A DNA stretch of 64,000 nucleotides from a virus. Shown here one piece after another: positions 42,222 through 50,589 of this stretch (positions are counted from its first letter, which is position 1; each line of letters starts with the position of its first letter). The stretch spans positions 62,001 through 126,000 of the IMG/VR virus record IMGVR_UViG_3300041405_000133, one strand, 5' to 3'. The notes below the pieces were generated by a model that worked only from the letters and a program-made list of their open reading frames with translations, made no database searches and was not told the origin of the DNA. Position numbers and translations under genes: made by a program.

Positions 42222-43301
42222 TGCTGGCAGTCTTTCCACAACCATCCTTACAAGGCGCTCAGACAAGTAACCCGAGGCAGCCCCAGTAAGGCCATTGTCA
42301 AATGTCTTCTCTTCTTTGATCTGGATGAGAGTGCGTCTGAGAATGGTTGTTTCCTTGAGGATGCGGTCGTAACCACTCTTCTCAGCAAATGCCAGCATTA
42401 CAGCTACAGCATCCATCTTCTGCGCCATCAGTGCCCACTCTACCTGATAGGTAGGAGTCATGGATGGAAGACAAACGGTGTCGAGGTAGTTGCTACCGAA
42501 GATAGCTGGAATAGAAGCCATCATCTGCCCACCAGTCATGGCCTTAGCCGAGACCTTACTGTAGACATCAACCACAATAGCTTGAGCTGGGTCATTCACA
42601 GAGGTTTGACCGAATGGCAGGTTGGTCTTGACATCGCAGCTTTCACGAATACCCAAGTGAACCATCAACTTATTGAACAGAGCCACGTTAAGGTGACTCT
42701 TAATCAGGTTGAGCAGAACAACCTGGGTCAGGAAGGCTTCGATCAACTTACCCGGATTAGCCGCCTGCCACATCTTCCATTGAGCAGCCAACAGAGGGAT
42801 GTCGATGTTGATGACCGCTAAGTCTGGCTTCTCGATGTCGATGGAGTTCATCACACCGAGTTCGACCATCGTCATGTCGCTGATTGGGTGATTGACTACA
42901 GTGACCGGCTCAAGGTCCTGCCATCCACGCCAAAGGTCCATGATCGTGTACGACTCATCGCGAGAGTACATAATGATCTCAGGGCAGCCCGGATAGAAGA
43001 CGCCTTCTGTGAATAGGGTCCCTTTGCTGAAGCTGGCCGCAATGCCCAGTCCAGAACACATCCGTCTGGCCGCTATCTCGCAGTCAGCCATGTACTTGAC
43101 CAGATCCCCTGTGAACTCGACATTGAGGTTCAGAAGGATCTTAGCTAATAGATGAGAGCTGTCGACACGACCTGGATAACTACCGCGTTCGGTTACGTAC
43201 TTCTTGTAGTTCTCGCTAACCCTCCCACGCAGATAGTCCATCCGGGGGAATTGGAAAGGCGAATTCTCAAACCGGGTTGTCCGATTAAGTAACTGATACA
43301 T
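42216..43301 (-). CDS. Conserved hypothetical protein opposite the chimallin leader (361 aa)
   Basis: A mixed, mainly helical protein with segments INIDIPLLAAQWKMWQAANP (about residues 164-183) and a Lys/Ile-rich helix near the C-terminus. No domain is recognised. Its stop codon lies within the bidirectional terminator. Its start region is divergent from the chimallin leader. One of three isolated minus-strand genes in this part of the genome, all of 280-420 residues and possibly co-regulated late genes. Confidence 0.65.
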   Translation of the reverse strand: MYQLLNRTTRFENSPFQFPRMDYLRGRVSENYKKYVTERGSYPGRVDSSHLLAKILLNLNVEFTGDLVKYMADCEIAARRMCSGLGIAASFSKGTLFTEGVFYPGCPEIIMYSRDESYTIMDLWRGWQDLEPVTVVNHPISDMTMVELGVMNSIDIEKPDLAVINIDIPLLAAQWKMWQAANPGKLIEAFLTQVVLLNLIKSHLNVALFNKLMVHLGIRESCDVKTNLPFGQTSVNDPAQAIVVDVYSKVSAKAMTGGQMMASIPAIFGSNYLDTVCLPSMTPTYQVEWALMAQKMDAVAVMLAFAEKSGYDRILKETTILRRTLIQIKEEKTFDNGLTGAASGYLSERLVRMVVERLPAA

Positions 43302-43465
43302 TTTAATGTCCCGGATAGATGGTTGCGTAAAAAGTTACACATGTTCACTATTATATAGTAGATCCCTCGAAGACATTCGTAACCCGAATGTCTCGACAGC
43401 GTCTGCTACCCCAGTACGCTGTTTAGAGTCATTTCATTTGGACCGCGACCAACAAATTTCTGGTG

Positions 43466-43490
43466 ATACATTATCATCGTGCATATAGAA
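43466..43490 (+). promoter_or_regulatory. Putative early promoter motif, upstream copy
   Basis: ATACATTATC followed by ATCGTGCATATAGAA. It matches the core but has ATC in place of ACC. It lies 62 bases upstream of a better copy, giving a tandem arrangement. Confidence 0.45.
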
Positions 43491-43527
43491 ACACGCTGAT
43501 GGAAATGAATCTAAAAACATTACAGGT

Positions 43528-43550
43528 ATACATTACCGTAGTGAATATAA
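43528..43550 (+). promoter_or_regulatory. Putative early promoter motif, downstream copy
   Basis: ATACATTACCGTAGTGAATA has the complete core, with A/T-rich sequence before it. It is the probable main promoter of the chimallin gene. Confidence 0.6.
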
Positions 43551-43777
43551 CCAGTAGATAAGGAAAGTCGAAGTGATCTAAGTAAAAAGTCACACAGCAA
43601 CAGAATCTTAAGACCCGTAGCGTAAAGCCGGTTTAGTGCAACCGGTTCAAGCCCGTGCTATTCACGACGGTGGGTATTGCCGGGAATCCCTGATAGCGAT
43701 AAGGGTAATAGTACCGTAATTGCCAGTTAGGCACCATCGCAATAAATGTGTACACAAAATCTTTAGGAGTAGCACCA

Positions 43778-45796
43778 GTGAGCAAAGAAAACGGTAACGA
43801 CGGCTTCGAAATGAAAGATGACGCCCCAGCCCCACGCGCCGAAGCTCCAGCATCTGAGCGCCGTGAAGAACGTCGCGAAGAGCCACGTCGTGAAGAACGC
43901 AATACCCGCCGCGATCGCGATGAGCGTGAAGAAGGCGAAGAACGTGCGTTCACGATTGCGGACATCGGCCGTACCCTGAACGTCCGTCCATCCAGCGGTG
44001 GCCTGAGCGATGCTGCTCTGTCCGCACTCATGGCTGCGTTCGAGAAGAACAAGGCGTTCGACAAACCGAACCTGCCTGATGCAATCAAGCGCGACCGCTT
44101 CAAAGTGATTCCGCTGGACGGCTCCCTGGCCAAGTCCTCGCTGAACTCGCTGCTGGTAACTTTGCCAATCGTCATCGGCGCTGGCAAGGCAACTCTGGTT
44201 TACGTTCTGACCATCGAACCGGCCGGTGGCCACGGTACTCGCAGTCAGGTCGATCGCGGCACCACTTACGATGCGATCGTTCTGCCTGAAGACCAACTGG
44301 CTACCAAGCCGTACAAACGCGCCATCGAAGATCAGGTCTCCGGCCTGAACAAAGATGCCAAGGTTGTGGTGATCGGTTCGCAGGTTCTGCTGTCGTCGGT
44401 TGTAGCGAAGCTGAACAAAGAAGAAAACAGCGCCGTCGTCGATCGTATCTTCGACAACGCCCTGGACGCACTGTGCGGCTACCGCGAAAACCTGGTCGAC
44501 AAGGCCGGTGGTTCCCGCAACAGCGCCTTCCGTATCAGCCCGAAAATGATCGGCCGCACTGGCCGTCTGGAAACCACCTGGAACTACAGCGGTCAACCGG
44601 GCGAAGATAGCTCGGGTCAGCCGATCCGTTCCGACTGCACCGGTAACCTGTTCTACAGCGAAGCCAGCAACGAAGACGACAACCAGTACGATCGTACCCC
44701 AATGGGCGAAATCCGTGCCGGTATCGACCTCTTCCTGGCCGACAACCGTGAACAATCCAGCGGTCCATCCTTCTCGCGCCGTCGCAAGTCGCAAGAAGAA
44801 GGCGAACCGTTCATCCAGGCCGTTCTGAACATCACCTCGATCGCTCCGGCGCCGAACTTCCCGTTCTCTCTGGAACTGGCACTGCTGCTGTTGGCTCAGG
44901 CCAACCTGCAATCGAACGACTACCGCTGGGCTTCCCAGCTGCGTCCTCGCACTGCAATCAGCAATCCAGATGGCACCGGCGTGATGAAGCCTACCAGCAA
45001 CATCAACTGCCTGCACCTGCTGAACCCGAACCGCGACTTCGCCAAGATCTTCGACGACGTGTCTCCGAACATGGACGACAACGATCTGAGTGATTACCTC
45101 GCGTTCACGGTCTTCCCGAAACTGGCCATCGGCATGATGATCCCAAGCTCGGGCGAGAAGTCCTCGGTTCTGTCGATCTTCGAAAGCATCGCGACCACTC
45201 GCGATACCGACGTTGCTCGTCGCCACACCAAGACGCTGTTCGAAGCTGCCGACGTTCTGTCGGGCAACCGCTTCAGCCGCGCCTACAAGGACCTGGCTGG
45301 TTCCACCGACGTAGCTCCAGTGCGTTCGATGGGTACTCGTCAGCTGATCGGCACCTGGGTTGATAACCAAGGCAACGTGCGCGACCTGCGCGAATGGAAC
45401 GTTCAGTCTCTCCTCACCGAAGTTGGCGAGAAGAACATCGATCTGGTTACTGACTTCCAGTACACCTACGAGAACGATCGCAACACCGTGGACTTCTGCC
45501 TGGCAGAACGTCTGGGCTACCTCCAGAAGGTTGTTCCGGGCATCCGCGTTACCACCACCGCTCCGCTGCTGGGCTTCGAGCCTGACTTCCTCGAGGCGCT
45601 GTCGCGCTCCCTGGACGCAGCTGACATGTCGAGCTACATGACTGCCGAAGGTGGTCTGAACACTCGTCGTCACGTTGGTGGCAGCAACTGGTCGCAGCTG
45701 GCAACTTCCGACATCGGCATCAGCCGTCGTCGTGGTTCCGACCGCACCACCGCTGATCGTGGCCGTGGTGGTCTGTTCGACACCATCGACTACTAA
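43778..45796 (+). CDS. chmA: Chimallin-like phage nucleus shell protein (phiKZ gp54-like)
   Basis: A 672-residue protein starting at GTG 43778, behind AGGAG with 8-base spacing; an in-frame GTG at 43748 lacks one. The first 60 residues are highly charged (ERREERREEPRREERNTRRD, about residues 28-47), then a large globular alpha/beta region, then a Gly/Arg-rich tail ending FDTIDY. Assigned because it lies directly upstream of the nvRNAP beta-prime N-terminal gene, as phiKZ gp54 lies before gp55, and has extreme codon bias, a promoter array, a long leader and a strong terminator. Chimallin lattices enclose phage DNA in the cell. It is somewhat longer than the roughly 600-630 residues of known members. 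Folding prediction would settle it. Confidence 0.75.
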   Translation: MSKENGNDGFEMKDDAPAPRAEAPASERREERREEPRREERNTRRDRDEREEGEERAFTIADIGRTLNVRPSSGGLSDAALSALMAAFEKNKAFDKPNLPDAIKRDRFKVIPLDGSLAKSSLNSLLVTLPIVIGAGKATLVYVLTIEPAGGHGTRSQVDRGTTYDAIVLPEDQLATKPYKRAIEDQVSGLNKDAKVVVIGSQVLLSSVVAKLNKEENSAVVDRIFDNALDALCGYRENLVDKAGGSRNSAFRISPKMIGRTGRLETTWNYSGQPGEDSSGQPIRSDCTGNLFYSEASNEDDNQYDRTPMGEIRAGIDLFLADNREQSSGPSFSRRRKSQEEGEPFIQAVLNITSIAPAPNFPFSLELALLLLAQANLQSNDYRWASQLRPRTAISNPDGTGVMKPTSNINCLHLLNPNRDFAKIFDDVSPNMDDNDLSDYLAFTVFPKLAIGMMIPSSGEKSSVLSIFESIATTRDTDVARRHTKTLFEAADVLSGNRFSRAYKDLAGSTDVAPVRSMGTRQLIGTWVDNQGNVRDLREWNVQSLLTEVGEKNIDLVTDFQYTYENDRNTVDFCLAERLGYLQKVVPGIRVTTTAPLLGFEPDFLEALSRSLDAADMSSYMTAEGGLNTRRHVGGSNWSQLATSDIGISRRRGSDRTTADRGRGGLFDTIDY

Positions 45797-45820
45797 GTCG
45801 GCAGATGCGGTAAACTGACA

Positions 45821-45860
45821 CGGGAGGAGGGGCAACCCTCCTCCTGTTTCTTTTTTCTTT
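45821..45860 (+). terminator. Strong terminator after the chimallin gene
   Basis: An 11-bp stem with one G-T pair (45821-45831 with 45836-45846) around GCAA, followed by TTTCTTTTTTCTTT. Confidence 0.9.
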
Positions 45861-45876
45861 ATCTGCGAGAAGCGCC

Positions 45877-47367
45877 ATGGATTTGATTAATTACGATATC
45901 TACGAGCCACGTCAGCGTTATCCGGGGCGTAAGGGTATCTATCCAGTCATTGAAGACTTCGACCTGATGTTCAAGAACTTGAGCATTAAGCCGATGTTGG
46001 CAAACGACCTGGATCTCGAAACAGATGAAGGTAAACAGCGGTTCAACGATCTGGTCTACACCAAGTACGATGGTGACGTGTTCTCCAACGTGCCGGCGTG
46101 TCCATGCCGTAAGACTTCTGGTGGTAGCCGTATTCATGACAACTGTATTCACTGCGGTTATGAAGTACTGCCAATTACAGAGCAAACTATCGAACCTATC
46201 GTCTGGGTAAGGGCACCTGACGAAGTTCCTGGGTTCATCAACTTGACAATCTACCGGTTGCTCAAGGCCCGATTCACCAAGTCCTCATTCAGCGTCTTCG
46301 ACTACATCCTTGATCCAAAGTACCGACCTCCTAAGCTTAACAGCAAAGAAGAGCGTCTTATTGAAGCGATCGTACCTACTCGTGGGTTGGTCTACTTCCA
46401 TAAGCACTTCGATGAGATCATGTCCAAGTTGTGCGCAATCAGGCACTTCGTAACAGCGGCCAAAGCTGCTAGCACGATGCGTTTCATTGATATCCACAAA
46501 CACCTGATCTTCTGCCGCTACATGCCGTTCCCATCCAAGATTGGTTTCATCGTCGAAGATGTGGGCGACCGTACGTACGTCGATCCAAAGATGGCGCCCG
46601 CACTGGATGCGCTCATCTGTCTTGGCAAAGTAGCATCGGCCAAGCGCATTTCTCTGTACGATCTTGAATCCCGGATCGCACGGTCAAGCAATAAGCTCTG
46701 CACCTATTACTCTGGTAACGAGCACCTCAAAATCTTTGACAAGAAAGGAGTATTGCGAAAACTGGTTTACGGTGTATCGCCGCACTTTACGTTCCGTACG
46801 GTAATCACCTCGAACCACAAACCTCACGATCACGAGTCTCTCGAGATTCCATGGGGTTCAGCAGTTCTGACGTTTAAGCTCCACATCGCGAACAAGCTAC
46901 GGAAGGAGAAGTATACTCCTAACGAAATCTTGACGCTGGTCTACGATAACGTTCTTCGGACGCACCACCGCATTGAGAAGATCTTCGACGAGCTGATCGC
47001 CGAATCTCCAGGCGGTCGAGGGATGATGGCAGGCTTTACGCGGTTCCCATCGCTTAAGCGTGGTTCTACGCAAGGCTTCTACATCGATACGATCAAACGC
47101 GATCCTACCCAATTGAGTACATCCATCTCTGTATTGACGCTGGTAGCGCCCAACGCCGACTTCGATGGTGACTACATGTCTGGACAATTGGCACTGGATA
47201 ACGTGACAGCAAGGGCTTTCGAGCGCCTGAAACCAAGTACTGGGTTCATGGATCTCAAGAAGGTCTTCGGAGTGAGTAACCACGCAAACATACCTGCGCC
47301 GGTTATCTCTACAATCAACGCACGTATTGAGGAAGGAAACGACCTATCAGTACCCATGGGAGATTGA
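45877..47367 (+). CDS. Non-virion RNA polymerase beta-prime N-terminal subunit (phiKZ gp55-like)
   Basis: A 496-residue protein. An N-terminal zinc-ribbon-like CPCRKTSGG with NCIHCGYEV (about residues 72-95) corresponds to the beta-prime zinc-binding domain. The catalytic motif VAPNADFDGD (about residues 423-432) is intact. The protein ends about 65 residues later, so the rest of beta-prime comes from the gene at 60.8 kb. It belongs to the five-subunit nvRNAP that transcribes middle and late genes. It follows the chimallin gene as in phiKZ. Less biased codons than chimallin, and no promoter of the early type in front, suggest lower, perhaps read-through, expression. Confidence 0.88.
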   Translation: MDLINYDIYEPRQRYPGRKGIYPVIEDFDLMFKNLSIKPMLANDLDLETDEGKQRFNDLVYTKYDGDVFSNVPACPCRKTSGGSRIHDNCIHCGYEVLPITEQTIEPIVWVRAPDEVPGFINLTIYRLLKARFTKSSFSVFDYILDPKYRPPKLNSKEERLIEAIVPTRGLVYFHKHFDEIMSKLCAIRHFVTAAKAASTMRFIDIHKHLIFCRYMPFPSKIGFIVEDVGDRTYVDPKMAPALDALICLGKVASAKRISLYDLESRIARSSNKLCTYYSGNEHLKIFDKKGVLRKLVYGVSPHFTFRTVITSNHKPHDHESLEIPWGSAVLTFKLHIANKLRKEKYTPNEILTLVYDNVLRTHHRIEKIFDELIAESPGGRGMMAGFTRFPSLKRGSTQGFYIDTIKRDPTQLSTSISVLTLVAPNADFDGDYMSGQLALDNVTARAFERLKPSTGFMDLKKVFGVSNHANIPAPVISTINARIEEGNDLSVPMGD

Positions 47368-47368
47368 C

Positions 47369-47995
47369 ATGGCTTACATCGTAAGTGCTGATGATGACGT
47401 AATCCATGCTGCCACTCACGGTATCATGGACAGGGATGACTTGAGCTTCCTGCGAGATCGCATGGACAGCGCAATGACATCTGCTGGCGGATATGCATCC
47501 AGCTTCTTAAAGGCGGCTAGCGACAGGCTGGCTAACTTCGATCTCGGCCGTCTGCGGGATCGCGTGAGTGGCCTACGCGACAGGTTTGGTAAACGGTGGG
47601 ACGAGGATCGTATCGTTCTTCTGACAACTCGTGAAGGGTTGCGTAATGCCAAGCCGAAGATGCGTCGAGCAGCAATGGCCGAACCAAGAACCCGACTTCT
47701 CTGGCAACAGGGACGCTTGGAAGGCTATGGCGAGCTTTACGAAGACGAAGAACCAGGCATGATTGGTCGAGACCATACGCCGTACCGTGAAATCATGAAC
47801 GGTGCGTACGTTAGTCAAGACATTCCAGATGAAGATCACTACGTGACCTACCTTCTGGTACAGGACGAACATGGTGATGAACCATTTACGTTCAATGAGA
47901 AAGACATGACCCGTCATGGGACATGGGCAGCTCAGCGTGGCTTCATCGACGAAGGCAAGCAAGATCCACTCAGCCCGATTGGTAACACACTGTAA
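47369..47995 (+). CDS. Hypothetical protein coupled to the nvRNAP gene (208 aa)
   Basis: Starts two bases after the nvRNAP stop, with GGGAGAT upstream, so it is almost certainly co-translated. Arg-rich helices (RLRDRVSGLRDRFGKRWDED, about residues 52-71) suggest nucleic-acid or RNAP contact. The C-terminal half is acidic and aromatic. No family is recognised. By position it would be phiKZ gp56-like. Confidence 0.62.
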   Translation: MAYIVSADDDVIHAATHGIMDRDDLSFLRDRMDSAMTSAGGYASSFLKAASDRLANFDLGRLRDRVSGLRDRFGKRWDEDRIVLLTTREGLRNAKPKMRRAAMAEPRTRLLWQQGRLEGYGELYEDEEPGMIGRDHTPYREIMNGAYVSQDIPDEDHYVTYLLVQDEHGDEPFTFNEKDMTRHGTWAAQRGFIDEGKQDPLSPIGNTL

Positions 47996-48002
47996 AACGT
48001 AG

Positions 48003-48027
48003 AGCCCGGTGAAAGCCGGGCTTTATG
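48003..48027 (+). terminator. Stem-loop with TATG tail
   Basis: AGCCCGG (48003-48009) pairs with CCGGGCT (48016-48022), then TTATGCCC and TTTATTTTT. It ends the nvRNAP operon. Confidence 0.82.
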
Positions 48028-48056
48028 CCCTTTATTTTTGCCAGGAGTAACGATAC

Positions 48057-48593
48057 ATGTTTCTAGTTAAAGGGATACTCCCTACGGCGCGTGATAAGAA
48101 CAGCGCATTCACGGAGATACTTCTCGAAGGTTCAAACTTCGATACGCGTGAGGATATCCTTCCAGAGCTCGGCATTGCCCTCAGTACAACTGATGCACCG
48201 ATTACTTGGGAAGATGCCCACGGGTACGTAAGTGTCTTACGTGGATACGGTAAAGAACTCATCGTGTACTACGTCACCTTTAAGTTCGATACCCATGAAT
48301 TCGGTGCAGAAGAGTTTGCGTTACTCGATGGACATCGGGTAGCCGAAAGGATTGGAATGATAGTTGCAGGGCAGGTAGAGGACGACGACCGGCCAGCAGC
48401 TATTTACTTCATGGAGGGGGTGATTCAAGAACTAAACTTTAAACCGCATATTGAAGGGGTATGGCGTGACCGATGCTTCGGTGCAGCTTTCTTCATACCC
48501 GGTGCAAGACGTGGAAGACCTTTGAAACAACCACCTAATGATCCAGGAGCTGAACATGTCGAAACACGTAGGGGAATACACGACCCGCTGTGA
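48057..48593 (+). CDS. Hypothetical protein (178 aa)
   Basis: A mixed alpha/beta protein with VTFKFDTHEFGAEEFALLDG (about residues 74-93) and a basic, Pro/Arg-rich C-terminal tail (PGARRGRPLKQPP). CAGGAG precedes the ATG. The tail is probably disordered. It overlaps the next gene by 38 bases. No family is recognised. Confidence 0.62.
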   Translation: MFLVKGILPTARDKNSAFTEILLEGSNFDTREDILPELGIALSTTDAPITWEDAHGYVSVLRGYGKELIVYYVTFKFDTHEFGAEEFALLDGHRVAERIGMIVAGQVEDDDRPAAIYFMEGVIQELNFKPHIEGVWRDRCFGAAFFIPGARRGRPLKQPPNDPGAEHVETRRGIHDPL

Positions 48594-48774
48594 AATCGCT
48601 TTAGCTATCCTTAGCATGGAAGAGGATAACGCTCTAACCCATGAGCAAGGGGATGTCCTCGTTGTAGCCACAATGGAAGCCCCAGATGACGCCGTGCTGA
48701 ATATCTCGTTAGCCGATACAGGTTACCTAGTCACATTCAAGTCCGGTAAGACAACAATAACCGTAGAGCCGTAA
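48556..48774 (+). CDS. Small hypothetical protein (72 aa)
   Basis: The ATG at 48556 is preferred for the CAGGAG just upstream; the in-frame ATG at 48538 lacks one. A compact helix-plus-strand protein ending in TGYLVTFKSGKTTITVEP. It overlaps the preceding gene. Unknown function. Confidence 0.6.
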   Translation: MSKHVGEYTTRCEIALAILSMEEDNALTHEQGDVLVVATMEAPDDAVLNISLADTGYLVTFKSGKTTITVEP

Positions 48775-48788
48775 GCAGCATAAACACG

Positions 48789-48828
48789 GGGAGCTTCGGC
48801 TCCCTGCTGTCCTACTTCTTTTTTTTTG
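48789..48828 (+). terminator. Intrinsic terminator, TTCG loop
   Basis: GGGAGC (48789-48794) and GCTCCC (48799-48804) over TTCG, followed later by CTTCTTTTTTTTTG. The same 16-base hairpin recurs at 49855-49870. Confidence 0.88.
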
Positions 48829-48866
48829 TCCAAATAGGATGTCCGATTCTATTAGGCAGATCCGCT

Positions 48867-49292
48867 ATGGCCATTAAAGTAGCAACTCTAGGTAAGGCTG
48901 GTTGTGTCGAAGATATTGATCTCAAGATCGATTACATGATGTGCTGTTACTTCTTTTCGAAATACAGCCAGACAACCTACTTCAAAGACAACGTACACTC
49001 GCTTACAAAGGTCATACAGCAATACGGCAACGATCCCTTCGCCATTGCCGAGAAGTTGAAGTCAGACCTCTACAGCTTCCTCTCAGAAGGTTTCAGCAGC
49101 GTTACTCTGGAAGTTACTTTGGACACCACAACGGTGGGTCCAGGTATTTCTTTACTAATCGAGGGAATAGTAAGCGACGGAGACAGCATCGATGTAGAAT
49201 CACGAAGCATCGGATACGCTCTCACCGCCAAAGATTCCATGTTGAAAACAATCCTCAACACCAACAGTGGTACAACACTGTACTCCTCCTAA
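48867..49292 (+). CDS. Hypothetical protein (141 aa)
   Basis: Cys- and Tyr-containing N-terminal half (DYMMCCYFFSKYSQTTYF, about residues 22-39). The C-terminal half is of predicted beta-strands (SSVTLEVTLDTTTVGPGISL, about residues 77-96). No family is recognised. It lies nine bases upstream of a strongly codon-biased gene and between two identical terminator hairpins, so the two form a self-contained cassette. Confidence 0.6.
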   Translation: MAIKVATLGKAGCVEDIDLKIDYMMCCYFFSKYSQTTYFKDNVHSLTKVIQQYGNDPFAIAEKLKSDLYSFLSEGFSSVTLEVTLDTTTVGPGISLLIEGIVSDGDSIDVESRSIGYALTAKDSMLKTILNTNSGTTLYSS

Positions 49293-49301
49293 GGAAGACC
49301 C

Positions 49302-49841
49302 ATGTCGTCTGAAATCTCGAAACAAAACGAAGCCACCGAAGCCGCAGCTCCTGAAGCAGCAGCTCCACAACCAGTCTTCATGCCAGAAACCCCTGAGCAA
49401 CTGAAAGCGTTCGTCGCGGCCAGCGTTACCGACCTGCTGAACATCCCGGAAAACGCTACCCACTTCGCTCGCGTTGTTCTGTCCGGCGCTCTGAGCGCTC
49501 TGAACAACCAGGCTCAACTGGCATCCCAACTGGCACTGCGTCCGGTCCTGACCCGCACTCCATACGCTGGTTGCCTGCGTGCCGTCATCAGCGCCAACAC
49601 CGAAGCTGGCGACGAGCCTCTGACCGTCGACATCACCACCCGCGCTGCTGGCAGCGAAGAGTGGATCGACTCCGGCATGCCGAACGAAGCTCTGCAAAAG
49701 ATCGCCAAGCTGGTTCTGTCGCAATCCACCGCGCCGGGCGATGTCTGGTACATCACCAGCAACCGCGCTGTTGACGCGCAACTGGACGCCGCTGCTGAAG
49801 CCCTGCTGAACCAGGCTCAGAACGACGCCGCTCCGGTTTAA
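49302..49841 (+). CDS. Abundant Ala-rich acidic protein of unknown function (179 aa)
   Basis: A disordered, Ala/Pro/Glu-rich start (EAAAPEAAAPQPVFMPETPE, about residues 15-34) is followed by a helical domain. Codon bias is as extreme as in the chimallin gene, which predicts a very abundant product. AAGGAAGACCC precedes the ATG and a hairpin identical to the one at 48789 follows. No domain is recognised. An abundant shell-associated or DNA-compacting role is a guess from expression level only. Confidence 0.72.
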   Translation: MSSEISKQNEATEAAAPEAAAPQPVFMPETPEQLKAFVAASVTDLLNIPENATHFARVVLSGALSALNNQAQLASQLALRPVLTRTPYAGCLRAVISANTEAGDEPLTVDITTRAAGSEEWIDSGMPNEALQKIAKLVLSQSTAPGDVWYITSNRAVDAQLDAAAEALLNQAQNDAAPV

Positions 49842-49854
49842 TTGCCGGCCTGAC

Positions 49855-49890
49855 AGGGAGCTTCGGCTCCCTTGTCTCTAGGAGTTTTTT
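49855..49890 (+). terminator. Terminator with TTCG loop
   Basis: GGGAGC/GCTCCC over TTCG, extended by ACA/TGT-type pairing. It contains the same 16-base hairpin as at 48789-48804. AGGAGTTTTTT follows, which also holds the next ribosome site. Confidence 0.8.
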
Positions 49891-50589
49891 ATGTCCCGTA
49901 CTGGTCCTCGTGAAAGAAAGCCTGTAATCCGCAACAAGCCCCGTGAGGATCTTGAGGATAAAGGCTCTGAAGCTTACCGGGCTTATGTTCAGGAAGGTCT
50001 TGAGCGAATGGCTAAAGCAGCCACAGAGATCAATGACTCCACGGCTGAGCGTAAGCGTAAGGTCCCTGAGCAATACTTCGTCAACATCCTTCTGCCGGTT
50101 CTGCGTAAGTGGATTCGTCGGGAAGAAGTTGAAATCGGCCACTACCTGAACGTAGCCGATGGTCTCAACAATGAGATCGAGGTTGTCGATCAGGAAGGCG
50201 TGAAACTGTACGATGTACCACCATTGTTTGTAGACGTACCCACTCGAGTGGCGCGCCATGAACCTGGTGTCAATATCCCAACTATCCACAAGTTGGTTCA
50301 GATTCAGGGGATGCACGTTGATAACAACGACATGCGTCAAGTCTTCACGATCGAGAACGATCTGGTTGACATCTTGGCTCCGCGTGCAGAAGACGCATCC
50401 AAGACCCGGTGTCTGGTGATGTTGTGCTACATCTACGATCGCTACGAGCTGCCTCTTGAGGAACTCGTGGGTGAGAAACTCGCTCCCGTTATTGCAGCGG
50501 CCTTGAGGGCTGCTAAAAAGCCCGGTACTAACGCCATTGCAGAGAGCGGTAATAATGCAAGATCCGACGACGACTTTATCATCGACTAA
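49891..50589 (+). CDS. Hypothetical basic protein (232 aa)
   Basis: A basic N-terminus (RTGPRERKPVIRNKPRED, about residues 3-20) precedes helices (VNILLPVLRKWIRREEVEIG, about residues 64-83) and an alpha/beta middle. The C-terminus is disordered and acidic (SGNNARSDDDFIID). No family is recognised. It overlaps the Mre11-like gene by 35 bases, suggesting a linked role in DNA processing. Confidence 0.62.
   Translation: MSRTGPRERKPVIRNKPREDLEDKGSEAYRAYVQEGLERMAKAATEINDSTAERKRKVPEQYFVNILLPVLRKWIRREEVEIGHYLNVADGLNNEIEVVDQEGVKLYDVPPLFVDVPTRVARHEPGVNIPTIHKLVQIQGMHVDNNDMRQVFTIENDLVDILAPRAEDASKTRCLVMLCYIYDRYELPLEELVGEKLAPVIAAALRAAKKPGTNAIAESGNNARSDDDFIID

Larger units (their letters stand above)
43302..43777 (+). 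promoter_or_regulatory. Leader and promoter region of the chimallin gene, no gene seen
   Basis: 476 bases without a supported gene; a 60-codon open frame here looks accidental. It holds two promoter-like motifs (43466-43490 and 43528-43550). From the second to the start codon there would be an untranslated leader of about 230 bases, far longer than the 33-105 bases elsewhere. Short pairings include CCGGTT/AACCGG near 43630 and CCCT/AGGG near 43690-43705. The leader could set stability or translation of the shell mRNA. Confidence 0.55.

Noticed and set aside
42201-42821. 206-codon plus-strand frame opposite the 361-residue minus-strand gene
   Set aside because: It begins within the bidirectional terminator, has no ribosome site, and is antisense to a gene with better features.
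43306-43488. A 60-codon open frame in the chimallin leader
   Set aside because: No ribosome site, overlaps the upstream promoter motif, and codon use is random. It is more likely leader sequence.
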